From Alitiscatomonas aceti (GTDB lineage: Bacteria > Bacillota > Clostridia > Lachnospirales > Lachnospiraceae), in the NCBI RefSeq assembly GCF_025567195.1, contig NZ_JAOQJF010000015.1, positions 9,353 through 73,352 on the forward strand: a stretch of 64,000 nt of DNA, given 5' to 3'. Of the stretch, positions 43,611-51,865 are shown one piece after another; within the stretch, counting starts at the first letter, position 1, and every line of letters starts with the position of its first letter. The notes under the pieces are model-generated. The model made no database searches, was not told the origin of the DNA, and saw only the letters and a program-made list of their open reading frames with translations. The position numbers and the translations under genes were made by a program.

Positions 43611-43712
43611 CCGGGAAGCAGCTTCCCGGAAAGCCTGGGACTGGCAGTTTTCCCGGGACCTGGTGAAAAAGAGGCTCATTTGCGGGCTTCTTCACCTGCG
43701 GTGGGACAAATG

Positions 43713-43772
43713 AAAAAATACTGGCGGCAGCTGCAGGAGATATTCCCCACAGGCTGACGCCAGTATTTTTTT
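43713..43772. terminator. Bidirectional terminator before pgi
   Basis: AAAAAATACTGGCG pairs with CGCCAGTATTTTTT at the two ends, with further pairing inside. It serves pgi on the minus strand and the small gene on the plus strand. Confidence 0.8.
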
Positions 43773-43790
43773 ATGCGTTCATGCTCCCGC

Positions 43791-45140
43791 TTACAGTCTC
43801 TTTAAAAGAGCTTCTCTGGCTTCCTCATATCCAGGCTTTCCAAGAAGGGCAAACATATTTTTCTTGTAGCTCTCCACGCCCGGCTGGTTGAACGGGTTCA
43901 CACCCAGAAGATATCCGCTGACGCCGCAGGCAAATTCAAAGAAGTAGAAAAGCTGGCCAAGGCTGTATGCATCCTGGGACGGGATCTTTACCATAAGGTT
44001 GGGAACGTTTCCGTCGGTATGGGCCAGGATGGTGCCGTTCATGGCGCTCTTGTTGACGAAATCCACAGTCTGGCCTGCCAGATAATTCATTCCGTCTGTA
44101 TCCACGTCCTCCTTCTGGAGCACGATCTCCGCCGGAGATTCCTCTACGCTTAATACTGTCTCAAACATGATACGGGCTCCGTCCTGGATAAACTGGCCCA
44201 TGGAATGGAGGTCTGTGGTCAGATCCACGGCTGCCGGGAAGATACCGCGCTGGTCCTTGCCCTCGCTCTCGCCGTAAAGCTGCTTCCACCATTCAGAAAC
44301 GTAATGCAGGCTGGGCTCATAGTTGGCCACGATCTCCACCTGCTTCCCTTTTCTTAAGAGGATATTGCGGACTGCGGCGTAAAGAAGGGCCGGGTTCTTT
44401 TCATATTCAGCTTCCAGAGCTGTCTTTCTGGCCGCTGCCGCGCCTTCCATTAACTGGTCGATGTCTGCGCCGCTGACTGCGATAGGCAGGAGTCCCACTG
44501 CCGTGAGAACGGAGAAACGGCCTCCCACATCGTCCGGTACTACGAAGGATTCATAGCCCTCTTCAGTGGCCAGGTTCTTTAAGGCTCCCTTCGCCTTGTC
44601 TGTTGTTGCGTAGATCCTCTTATTGGCCTCCTCCCTGCCGTACTTTTTGATCAGCATATCCTTGAACACGCGGAATGCAATGGCCGGTTCCGTTGTCGTA
44701 CCGGATTTGGAGATGATATTGATGGAGAAATCTTTTCCTTCCAAAACATCCTGAAGGTCCTTGATATATTTGCTGCTGATGCTGTTGCCTACAAAATAGA
44801 TCTCCGGAGTCTTTCTTTCTCCCTTGGGCAGCACATTATAAAAGCTGTGGGATAAAAATTCAATCGCCGCCCGGGCGCCCAGGTAAGAGCCTCCAATGCC
44901 GATCACCAGCAGCACATCGGAATCGCCCTTGATCTTTTCTGCCGCCTTTTTGATCCTGTCAAATTCGTCCTTATCATAATCCACCGGCAGATCGATCCAT
45001 CCAAGGAAATCATTTCCGGCTCCGGTCTTTTCCGTAAGAACCTCTTTCGCCCCAAGAACGGCTTTCTTCATATTTACAATCTCTTCTTCACGGATAAAAC
45101 CGGCTGTTTTGGAATAATCAAATACCAGTTCTCTGCTCAT
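43791..45140 (-). CDS. pgi: Glucose-6-phosphate isomerase
   Basis: A 449-residue glycolytic enzyme interconverting glucose-6-P and fructose-6-P. VIGIGGSYLGARAAIEFL and YFVGNSISSKYIKDL form the phosphate site, SKSGTTTEPAIAFR the sugar phosphate loop, and the catalytic Glu and His lie in GESEGKDQRGIFPA and HSMGQFIQDG. Length fits the short bacterial form. The ATG at 45140 follows AAGGAG by nine bases; an upstream in-frame start 14 codons earlier lacks one. A 17-base-spaced promoter is just upstream. Confidence 0.96.
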   Translation of the reverse strand: MSRELVFDYSKTAGFIREEEIVNMKKAVLGAKEVLTEKTGAGNDFLGWIDLPVDYDKDEFDRIKKAAEKIKGDSDVLLVIGIGGSYLGARAAIEFLSHSFYNVLPKGERKTPEIYFVGNSISSKYIKDLQDVLEGKDFSINIISKSGTTTEPAIAFRVFKDMLIKKYGREEANKRIYATTDKAKGALKNLATEEGYESFVVPDDVGGRFSVLTAVGLLPIAVSGADIDQLMEGAAAARKTALEAEYEKNPALLYAAVRNILLRKGKQVEIVANYEPSLHYVSEWWKQLYGESEGKDQRGIFPAAVDLTTDLHSMGQFIQDGARIMFETVLSVEESPAEIVLQKEDVDTDGMNYLAGQTVDFVNKSAMNGTILAHTDGNVPNLMVKIPSQDAYSLGQLFYFFEFACGVSGYLLGVNPFNQPGVESYKKNMFALLGKPGYEEAREALLKRL

Positions 45141-45190
45141 AGCCTCATTCTCCTTTTCTTGCGTGAGATAAATTTCATACATATGTTTTA

Positions 45191-45219
45191 ATTATACCAT
45201 TGAGTTAAAGCCTTGACAA
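45191..45219 (-). promoter_or_regulatory. Promoter of pgi
   Basis: TTGTCA (45219-45214) and TATAAT (45196-45191), spacer 17 bases, about 50 bases ahead of the pgi start. Confidence 0.75.
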
Positions 45220-45256
45220 TCCTGCCGCCGGATTTTCTGACGGATTTTCCCATGTT

Positions 45257-45281
45257 CCTCCGGGAAAAATCTGCCCGGAGG
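45257..45281 (-). terminator. Hairpin downstream of the 349-residue membrane protein gene
   Basis: CCTCCGGG and CCCGGAGG form an eight-pair stem with a loop of nine; it lies about 120 bases past the stop codon of the gene at 45.4 kb, just upstream of the pgi promoter. The T run sits in the loop rather than after the stem, so its role is uncertain. Confidence 0.4.
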
Positions 45282-45400
45282 ACGTCATAAAGCCTCATAA
45301 AGCCTGGGGGCTGTTAAGCGCCTAAAGGCACACCGCAGGGTCTAAGGCCCGGCAGGATTCCTACGGACTTCCCGCCGGATCTCTCCGCCATGTACGCCTC

Positions 45401-46450
45401 TTATGTAAGATACTCCTGCAAAATATCTCCCAGCAGCTTCAGATCCTCCGGCTTCAGCTCCTTTTTGGCTCTCTGAAGCCCCTCCTTTTCTGTCTGCCCG
45501 GAGGATGGCTCCTCCCGCTTTCCTCCTTCTCGTCCAGCAGCAATCTGATCCAGGCTCTCCCTCAGATATTCAATGCTGCGCGCCAGCTCGTCCCCATTCC
45601 GGTCCTTGTCCCGTTCCTCCCTGGAGCTGCTCTCCCCGGATCCTTCTTCCTTCCGGTCCTCCCCCTTTTTCCTGGATAAAACAGAAAACCGGGCTCCAGT
45701 CCTCTCTCCCTGGGCGGCTCCATTTTTTTCCCCAGGCGCTCCCGCTGGTTTTTCTGTACGGGAATGGCCGGTCCTGTCACGCAGCTCTTCCTTTTCTTCC
45801 TTCAAGCCGGTCTCATTGCTGGCTGCGGTTTCCTCCACAGCCTTTAATCCCCTTCTTCCCAGATCCCTGAAGCCGGAACCTGCCGCCGGGACGATCCGGT
45901 TTTTCCTGTCTGCCCGTTCTCCCTCTGCTGCCTTATCCACATTTTTATAAAAATGCGGAGAGTTTTCCACATAATCCACCAGACAGTCCATCAGCTGCTG
46001 GCGTTTTACGCCAATGTTGACCCCGTTGTCCACCAGCACCATGAACAGCCCAGACAGGATCCCCATGGTCCCATAAAGCACGATATAATAGGAATCGCAC
46101 CTGTACCAGTAGGACCCGAACGCAGCCACGCCGCCGATCAGAAAGCACAGGATCATGGTCTGCACGGAAAAATTGTCCCAGTCATCCAGAGAGATCTTCA
46201 TAAAACGGAATCCGGAGACCTGTTTTTCTATGTACGCAGCCGGATTGCGGAGTCCATGGCTCAGAAGGAACATATTTTCCGTCTTCTGCTTCAGCGCCCT
46301 CAGATTCCGGTTCTTCGTCAACGCCATGTTTCCGGTTTCTTTTATTAATCTTTTGTAGAGGTTCCCTGTCACAAGCTTGCTTATGATTCCCAGCGCACAT
46401 ACGGCTGCCAGAACATAAAGCACTTTCCCAGTCTGTAAAAATTGTAACAT
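45401..46450 (-). CDS. Membrane protein with charged C-terminal tail, unknown
   Basis: A 349-residue protein. One N-terminal membrane segment (about 8-26), a soluble stretch (NLYKRLIKETGNMALTKNRNLRALKQK), then two more segments (about 95-150). The C-terminal half (from about 175) is a highly charged Arg/Glu/Ser tract that ends in a short helix, LKPEDLKLLGDILQEYL. The N-terminal part recalls uncharacterised Lachnospiraceae proteins; no function known. AAAGGGGAG is well placed before the ATG. It lies about 160 bases after mtnN, beyond a terminator. Confidence 0.75.
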   Translation of the reverse strand: MLQFLQTGKVLYVLAAVCALGIISKLVTGNLYKRLIKETGNMALTKNRNLRALKQKTENMFLLSHGLRNPAAYIEKQVSGFRFMKISLDDWDNFSVQTMILCFLIGGVAAFGSYWYRCDSYYIVLYGTMGILSGLFMVLVDNGVNIGVKRQQLMDCLVDYVENSPHFYKNVDKAAEGERADRKNRIVPAAGSGFRDLGRRGLKAVEETAASNETGLKEEKEELRDRTGHSRTEKPAGAPGEKNGAAQGERTGARFSVLSRKKGEDRKEEGSGESSSREERDKDRNGDELARSIEYLRESLDQIAAGREGGKREEPSSGQTEKEGLQRAKKELKPEDLKLLGDILQEYLT

Positions 46451-46570
46451 AAAAAGCTCCCCTTTCTTCGTCCAGATGTTTCCAGATGATGGTTCCCATT
46501 ATAACCACTTAGAAACTTTTTGAGAAGATTGAGAAGCCAAAAATCGTTCGTCAAATTCCGGGAAAATTCG

Positions 46571-46602
46571 GGGCTTAAGAGGTTGAGAAGCCTCTTAAGC
46601 CC
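46571..46602. terminator. Terminator of mtnN
   Basis: GGGCTTAAGAGG and CCTCTTAAGCCC form a perfect 12-pair stem with an eight-base loop, seven bases past the mtnN stop. Confidence 0.75.
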
Positions 46603-46608
46603 TGTATT

Positions 46609-47301
46609 TTAAAGCTCTTCCAGCATTGCTGCCATAAGGCGGACCGAATGCTCCACGGCCTTTGCCTCAAACTCACTGTAATCCACATTCGCGCTGTCAT
46701 CCGCCCTATCGGAAATGGCACGGACGATCAGATAAGGGATCTGGTTCAGATACGCCGCCTGGGCGATCGCCGCTCCCTCCATCTCCGTACAATAGGCGTC
46801 AAAGGTGTCCCGGATCCAGTTCTTCTTTTCACGGCTGTTAATAAACTGGTCGCCGCTGGCCACGCGGCCGCAGAAGGTCTGGATATCGGGATTGGCCCTC
46901 TGACAGCACCTGACGGCCACCTCCCTTAAATGGGCATCTGCCGGAAACTCCTTGATGCCCATCTGCGGGATCTCTCCCGGCTGATATCCAAAGCCTGCGG
47001 CATCCATATCGTGCTGGACCGCATCCGTGGCCAGGACGATATCCCCCACATTGACCTCATTTCTAAGAGAACCTGCAATTCCAGTATTTATGATCCCGCT
47101 CACATGATACCGGTTCACTAAAATCTGGCTGCAGAGGCCGGCGTTCACCTTGCCGATCCCGGAGCGGACCACGACCACAGCCTTTCCTTTAATGGTTCCC
47201 TGGTAAAATGTCATCCCTGCCACGGTCTGGGTCTCCGGATCTTCCATCATCTCACGGAGTTTTTTCACTTCCACATCCATTGCTCCAATAATTCCCAGCA
47301 T
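46609..47301 (-). CDS. mtnN: 5'-Methylthioadenosine/S-adenosylhomocysteine nucleosidase
   Basis: A 230-residue enzyme that removes adenine from MTA, SAH and 5'-deoxyadenosine, clearing radical-SAM and methylation by-products. LGIIGAMDVEVKKLREMM, VRSGIGKVNAG, NTGIAGSL, VASGDQFI, the substrate-binding EMEGAAIAQ and RAISDRAD match the family along its whole length. It also feeds autoinducer-2 synthesis where luxS is present. AGGAGG lies about nine bases before the start. Confidence 0.96.
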   Translation of the reverse strand: MLGIIGAMDVEVKKLREMMEDPETQTVAGMTFYQGTIKGKAVVVVRSGIGKVNAGLCSQILVNRYHVSGIINTGIAGSLRNEVNVGDIVLATDAVQHDMDAAGFGYQPGEIPQMGIKEFPADAHLREVAVRCCQRANPDIQTFCGRVASGDQFINSREKKNWIRDTFDAYCTEMEGAAIAQAAYLNQIPYLIVRAISDRADDSANVDYSEFEAKAVEHSVRLMAAMLEEL

Positions 47302-47345
47302 CTTCCTTGTCCTCCTGTAAACTTTATACGTAGTAATTGTTGTAA

Positions 47346-47493
47346 CCGTTCAGCCATGCAGAGATATTAACGGGAAAATGCGTTGAAAACTTGTTTTCAT
47401 CAGCATTTTCCCGTTAATATCTCCATAGGGCAGACGCCCGGCGCTTCTTGTCCGCTGTAAGCAGACAAGAAGATGCATGGCTGAACTGTTATT
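47346..47493. repeat. Dispersed repeat type 2, copy B (nested hairpins)
   Basis: The ends are inverted: CCGTTCAGCCATGCA on the left and TGCATGGCTGAACTG on the right. Inside are GATATTAACGGGAAAATGC with its exact complement (19-pair stem) and CTTCTTGTC with GACAAGAAG. The blocks CCGTTCAGCCATG and GCAGACGCCCG to CCGCTG recur at 1333-1440. It fills the divergent region between mtnN and the TSCPD gene and could be transcribed in either direction. Confidence 0.7.
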
Positions 47494-47693
47494 AATTGTC
47501 CTTATTATACGGAATCAGATCTGGAAAATCAAGGCGGAGTTTGTTTTTGCAGGTTTGCCAGGAAAATCACAACAGTTCAGCAGGAATAGATTTCTTTGCT
47601 TGACAGGACGCCCCATGGCTGAGTATAATCGGATTTGCAGACAGTCATGGGAAATTTTTCATTCCCCTTATTTATATTCAGGAGGTATTTCCA

Positions 47694-47945
47694 ATGGTTT
47701 ATACGACCCAGGGCACATGTTCCCGCCAGATTACTTTTGATGTTGTAGACAACAAGCTGACCAATGTCCGCTTTCTCGGCGGCTGCTCCGGCAATACCCA
47801 GGGGGTTTCCAAGCTGGTAGAGGGCATGGATATCGACGAAGTGATTAAAAGAACCGACGGCATCCTTTGCGGCGCCCGCCCCACTTCTTGCCCCGATCAG
47901 CTCGCCAGGGCATTAAAGCAGTACAAAGCCCAGCAGAATTCCTAA
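47694..47945 (+). CDS. TSCPD-domain protein (TIGR03905 family)
   Basis: An 83-residue protein, VYTTQGTCSRQITFDVVDN, VRFLGGCSGNTQGVSKLVEG and CGARPTSCPDQLARAL, the full TSCPD signature. The same module ends some class II ribonucleotide reductases, where its cysteines are thought to bind metal; as a free protein its job is unknown. AGGAGG lies eight bases before the ATG, and a typical terminator follows the stop by about 50 bases. Confidence 0.9.
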   Translation: MVYTTQGTCSRQITFDVVDNKLTNVRFLGGCSGNTQGVSKLVEGMDIDEVIKRTDGILCGARPTSCPDQLARALKQYKAQQNS

Positions 47946-47992
47946 ACCAGGAAAGCTTTGCAGCATCTGACAATAAGGATTTAGAAATGTCA

Positions 47993-48024
47993 AAAGCCTG
48001 GAGTCCCATTTCTCCAGGCTTTTT
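47993..48024 (+). terminator. Terminator of the TSCPD gene
   Basis: AAAGCCTGGAG pairs with CTCCAGGCTTT, then a run of T. Confidence 0.85.
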
Positions 48025-48050
48025 CCAGTTCATTTTTCAGAGAGGGATTG

Positions 48051-48143
48051 TCATTCCGGCATGACCTTCCAAAACGCCAATCCCTTGTCCGTTCTGTTGA
48101 TGAGAAATATATTTTTGTATTGTCGTATCGTAATGATCCCCAT
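48051..48143 (-). CDS. Possible 30-residue peptide
   Basis: An ATG exactly seven bases after GGGAG opens a frame of 30 codons, MGIITIRQYKNIFLIN to GLAFWKVMPE. The binding site is good, the composition is basic and protein-like, and it lies on the same strand some 68 bases past the secreted protein's stop. The sequence is not recognised; it may be a gene fragment. An alternative ATG two codons earlier, in another frame, sits directly against the binding site. Confidence 0.3.
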   Translation of the reverse strand: MGIITIRQYKNIFLINRTDKGLAFWKVMPE

Positions 48144-48211
48144 AGATCATCTCCCTTCAAAAATATGTATTTATATAATTAGGCCTAAATTATATACAGG
48201 ATTAATTGGAA

Positions 48212-48727
48212 TTAGTCTTTGGTGATGAGAACGCCGTGGGTTTCAGTTGCACAGCCCTCAATCTCATCTCCGATTTCTACCATGTGAAGGCCGCGGGCGC
48301 GGTAATATCTGTTGACGGGGAGACCTGTAATCGTAAAGGAATCCGTCATCATAGAAAGTTCCCCGCCCTCTTCCTCTTTGTTTTTTTCAAAAGTCCAAGA
48401 ATCTATCTGATCCCAAGCTTCTGTTTTTTCATTCCATCTGTCCAAAAAAACTGTGTGTCGAATTCGATCTACATTCAAATGCGCAAGCGTATCAACGCTA
48501 ATATAAATATTTCCATTCTTTTGATTCTTAATTTCTAGTATTCCTGTAGAAATGTATTCTCCTCGAATCTGGGATTGTATTCTGTCTATTGCCCATTCAC
48601 TGCTCACAGGCAATAGCACACTTTCTCCATGGTTTCTTGGTGTAATTCCCGGACCTGTCTCCGAGGCAAACACAGTATTGGTCATAAAAATCAGCATTAC
48701 AATTAACAGAAACAAGTTTTTTTTCAT
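48212..48727 (-). CDS. Secreted protein of unknown function (DUF6147-like)
   Basis: A 171-residue protein with a signal peptide (KKNLFLLIVMLIFMTNTVFA, cleaved near 21). The mature part is a single strand-rich domain (GILEIKNQKNGNIYISVDTLAHL, VFLDRWNEKTEAWDQIDSWTFEK, FTITGLPVNRYYRARGLHMVEIG). The pattern recalls DUF6147 proteins but I am not certain. No Cys in the first half of the domain. AT-rich compared with the backbone; it may share control with the DUF4367 gene next to it on the same strand. Confidence 0.7.
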   Translation of the reverse strand: MKKNLFLLIVMLIFMTNTVFASETGPGITPRNHGESVLLPVSSEWAIDRIQSQIRGEYISTGILEIKNQKNGNIYISVDTLAHLNVDRIRHTVFLDRWNEKTEAWDQIDSWTFEKNKEEEGGELSMMTDSFTITGLPVNRYYRARGLHMVEIGDEIEGCATETHGVLITKD

Positions 48728-48796
48728 TTGTTTATCCTCCTTTACTATTGCTTATATTAATAATAACGGATAGATAGACGCATTTGTGACCATTTT

Positions 48797-49645
48797 TTAA
48801 AAATAATTTACATTTTTTATTATGCTTATAAAATCTTCTTTATCCATCTTCCCACTCAGCATATAGTAAGCATTTTCATAATAAAATTGTGCCTCATATT
48901 CTATATCACCATTCTCTAACTGATTTTCCCTTATTTCAACATCTTGATTCATCCACTCATTCTTCACAATCTCAGTTCTAAACATTCGATCTGATTTTGC
49001 GGTAAGAGAAGTCGTATTTATACTACATCCTTGTACAAAATATACTTTATTGCCTCTATAGCTAAATTGCAAAATAACCCTATCCTGACTTATCACAAGA
49101 TTTTCCAGTAATAAATCTGAAGGAATATATCCCAATTTTAAAAGTTTGACATCTGACTCCTCTTCAATTTTTTTATAAGCTCGTTCTAACTCACTCATAT
49201 CCATCTTGTTATTATCATTATCCAAAATCAAATCATAGCCCCTAAAAAAGTAATTCTTCTCCCCCACTGCCGTCACGCCCAGTGCTCCGACAAACACAGC
49301 CACCAGCGCGGCCACAAGAAATACTTTCTTCTTTCCAAACTTCCGTATCTTTTTCTTATTTTTATCCGTTCCATCTGCACCCATTCCGCCTCCGGCGGTA
49401 TCCATACCAGGCACAGCCATATTGTCCTGTACCGCATCCTCAGACAGATTTTCCTTTTCCCGCTCTTCCCTCTCCATTTCCATGAACCGCCGGAACATAC
49501 GCTCTTCGGCTCCGGGGAACTCTGAAGCATCCAGAGAAGCCTCCGCTTCTTCCAGCTCCTTTAAAAGCTGCTCGTCGGTTGCCCCATATGCTGTCTGAAG
49601 ACATTTTTTCAGTTTTTCATCTTCCTGTCTTTCTTTGTCTGTCAT
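48797..49645 (-). CDS. DUF4367-type membrane protein, probable anti-sigma partner
   Basis: A 282-residue protein: acidic, helical cytoplasmic N-terminus (1-100), one membrane segment (about 107-127), then an extracellular domain with KLGYIPSDLL, VILQFSYRGNKVYFVQ and a final GKMDKEDFISIIKNVNYF, as in DUF4367 domains that often follow ECF sigma genes. I use the ATG at 49645 after AAAGGGG; earlier in-frame starts lack a site. The likely sigma partner lies 1.2 kb away on the same strand, separated by murG in opposite orientation. Confidence 0.72.
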   Translation of the reverse strand: MTDKERQEDEKLKKCLQTAYGATDEQLLKELEEAEASLDASEFPGAEERMFRRFMEMEREEREKENLSEDAVQDNMAVPGMDTAGGGMGADGTDKNKKKIRKFGKKKVFLVAALVAVFVGALGVTAVGEKNYFFRGYDLILDNDNNKMDMSELERAYKKIEEESDVKLLKLGYIPSDLLLENLVISQDRVILQFSYRGNKVYFVQGCSINTTSLTAKSDRMFRTEIVKNEWMNQDVEIRENQLENGDIEYEAQFYYENAYYMLSGKMDKEDFISIIKNVNYF

Positions 49646-49689
49646 GACTCTGACCCCTTTGCTTTCCATTGGCGATTTCTTTTTTGGGG

Positions 49690-49717
49690 TTGACAATTCT
49701 TCCCCAATCGTTACTAT
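49690..49717 (+). promoter_or_regulatory. Promoter of murG
   Basis: TTGACA and TACTAT are 16 bases apart, about 94 bases ahead of the murG start; the segment overlaps the 5' leader of the divergent DUF4367 gene. Confidence 0.5.
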
Positions 49718-49810
49718 TAAAATAGCTGTGACTGTCTGACGCTGTATCCCAGACATCCGGCAGCCATAAAACAATCAATGTGCATGAAAAATCCATGGAG
49801 GCAATGATTT

Positions 49811-50872
49811 ATGAAAACCATTATACTCACCGGCGGCGGCACTGCCGGTCATGTTACCCCAAATCTGGCTCTGATCCCTTCCCTGAAGGAGGCCGGATAT
49901 GAGATCCGCTATATTGGCTCCTACAATGGGATCGAACGAAAGCTGATCGAAAACGCAGGGATTCCCTATGATGGTATTTCTTCCGGAAAGCTGCGCCGTT
50001 ATTTCGATCTTAAAAACTTTTCCGATCCTTTCCGCGTCCTGAAAGGATACGGGGAGGCACGGAAGCTCATTAAAAAATATAAACCGGACGTACTTTTTTC
50101 CAAAGGCGGCTTTGTTGCGGTTCCTGTGGTCCTGGCAGCAAAGCATTATCATGTTCCCACTATTATCCATGAATCCGATATGACTCCGGGTCTTGCCAAT
50201 AAGCTTTGCATTCCCTCAGCAAAAAAGGTCTGCTGTAACTTCCCGGAAACCCTTAAGTATCTTCCCGAGGATAAGGCGGTGCTTACCGGATCTCCGATCC
50301 GCGCCGAGCTGCTGAAAGGGGACCGTCTGGCCGGTCTCCAGTATACCCATCTTTCAGCAGCCAGGCCGATCATCCTGGTCATCGGCGGCAGCCTTGGCTC
50401 CGTAAAGGTAAACCAGGCTGTACGCAGCATTCTCCCGCAGCTCCTGGAGAAATTCCAGGTGATCCACATATGCGGAAAGGGGAACCTGGACGAATCCCTC
50501 ATCGGCACAGCCGGTTATGTCCAGTATGAATACGTTGACAGTCCCTTAAAGCACCTTTTTGCGGCTGCCGATCTGATCGTATCCCGTGCAGGCGCCAACT
50601 CCATCTGCGAGATCCTGGCTTTAAGGAAACCCAATGTCCTGATCCCTCTGTCTGCTGCCGCCAGCCGGGGCGATCAGATCCTCAATGCCCGGTCCTTTGC
50701 TGGCCAGGGATTCTCTGAGGTCCTTGAAGAGGAACAGATGACCGATGATACTCTGTTAAACGCCATCACGGATACCTATGAAAACCGGCGTAAGTTCGCA
50801 GAGGCCATGGAAAAAAGCCACCTGAACAATGCCGTTCATACTATTATGGAACTGATCCAGGCCGTCCAGTAA
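49811..50872 (+). CDS. murG: MurG-type UDP-GlcNAc:lipid I glycosyltransferase
   Basis: A 353-residue GT-B enzyme that adds GlcNAc to lipid I on the inner face of the membrane to make lipid II. ILTGGGTAGHVTPNLAL, KPDVLFSKGGFVAVPVVLAA, HESDMTPGLANKL and ILVIGGSLGSVKVNQ with SRAGANSICE are the family motifs. MurG usually lies in the dcw cluster; here it stands alone, so it may be a second copy. GGAGG is nine bases before the ATG. It converges on the sigma gene with an 11-base gap and no clear terminator. Confidence 0.93.
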   Translation: MKTIILTGGGTAGHVTPNLALIPSLKEAGYEIRYIGSYNGIERKLIENAGIPYDGISSGKLRRYFDLKNFSDPFRVLKGYGEARKLIKKYKPDVLFSKGGFVAVPVVLAAKHYHVPTIIHESDMTPGLANKLCIPSAKKVCCNFPETLKYLPEDKAVLTGSPIRAELLKGDRLAGLQYTHLSAARPIILVIGGSLGSVKVNQAVRSILPQLLEKFQVIHICGKGNLDESLIGTAGYVQYEYVDSPLKHLFAAADLIVSRAGANSICEILALRKPNVLIPLSAAASRGDQILNARSFAGQGFSEVLEEEQMTDDTLLNAITDTYENRRKFAEAMEKSHLNNAVHTIMELIQAVQ

Positions 50873-50883
50873 GGCTGCAGACG

Positions 50884-51423
50884 CTACTGGAACTGTTCCC
50901 ACAGCCCCTTCAGCTTTTCTTTTAAACACTTTCTGGCTCTTGAAATCCTGGAACGACAGACCTCCTCCGTGATTCCAAGAGCCCTGCTTATTTCTGGGAT
51001 AGAACGTTCTTCAATAAAATACATCCTCACCGGCTCTCTCCAGATATCCTTCAGGCCGTCGATCGTATCGCGGATATATTGGCAGTTTTCATTGCTGACT
51101 ACCGTTTTGTCCACTGCATTGCCAGCACGATAGCTGATCTTATCCAGCTCTGTCTCACAATCCTCAATGGCGGCGATATCCGTCGGAGCCGCTTTTCTGT
51201 GATAATCCATGCATTTATTGTATACAATCCTGACCAGCACCTTTTTTATTTCTGGCTCTGTCATCTTTTCTAGGTAACCGCCCTTATAACAAGACCAGAA
51301 TGATGCCATTACGATATCTTCCACATCATCATATGGAACGCCCTGTTTTCCGGCAAAGCTCATGAACACCCTTGAATACTTTTCCATTAGCTTTTGCAGC
51401 AGTTCAATGCTATTCTGCGGCAT
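50884..51423 (-). CDS. ECF-type sigma-70 factor
   Basis: A 179-residue sigma factor. Region 2 (SFAGKQGVPYDDVEDIVMASFWSCYKGG) and region 4 (REPVRMYFIEERSIPEISRALGITEEVCRSRISRARKCLKEKL) with a helix-turn-helix are both present; region 1.1 and 3 are missing, as in ECF factors. It probably responds to a membrane signal through the DUF4367 protein further along the same strand. GGGAGAAG precedes the ATG. Confidence 0.9.
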   Translation of the reverse strand: MPQNSIELLQKLMEKYSRVFMSFAGKQGVPYDDVEDIVMASFWSCYKGGYLEKMTEPEIKKVLVRIVYNKCMDYHRKAAPTDIAAIEDCETELDKISYRAGNAVDKTVVSNENCQYIRDTIDGLKDIWREPVRMYFIEERSIPEISRALGITEEVCRSRISRARKCLKEKLKGLWEQFQ

Positions 51424-51448
51424 ATCTTCTCCCTAAGTAAACCATCCC

Positions 51449-51865
51449 TTATAAGGCCGCTTCAATCCTTGCTGCCGTCTCTGCCAGTTCCTCTGAAGCC
51501 ATTTTTCCCGGCTCCCAGGTCACCATTTCCGGTCCTCCTGCGTAACGGGGAATCACGTGTACATGGAAATGAAAGACCGTCTGTCCCGCTTCCGCTCCGT
51601 TATTCTGGACCAGATTAAATCCGGCACAGCCAAGTGCATCCTTCATCGCTGCCCCGATTTTAGCTGCCAGCGGAAGGACCCTGGCCGCCACCTTCTCGTC
51701 CAGTTCGCAGACGTCCTTAAAATGTTCCTTGGGAAGGATCAGGGCATGCCCTCTGGATGCCGGTCCCAGATCAAGGATCACACGAAAATCCTCATCCTCG
51801 TAGATCGTAGCCGATGGAATCTCACCATTGGCAATTTTACAAAAAATACAATCCTTATCTTTCAT
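51449..51865 (-). CDS. HIT-family nucleotide hydrolase
   Basis: A 138-residue HIT protein: CIFCKIANGEIPS at the start (zinc-type Cys pair), HALILPKEHF and the triad HFHVHVIPR. Bacterial Hint-type members hydrolyse nucleoside phosphoramidates. GGAGGAG is seven bases before the ATG at 51865, inside the 3' end of the rhomboid gene, so an 11-base overlap couples the two. Confidence 0.94.
   Translation of the reverse strand: MKDKDCIFCKIANGEIPSATIYEDEDFRVILDLGPASRGHALILPKEHFKDVCELDEKVAARVLPLAAKIGAAMKDALGCAGFNLVQNNGAEAGQTVFHFHVHVIPRYAGGPEMVTWEPGKMASEELAETAARIEAAL

Noticed and set aside
47477..47740. An 87-codon frame overlapping the TSCPD gene start.
   Set aside because: It begins in repeat type 2, has no SD of its own and reads a different frame from the well-supported TSCPD protein.
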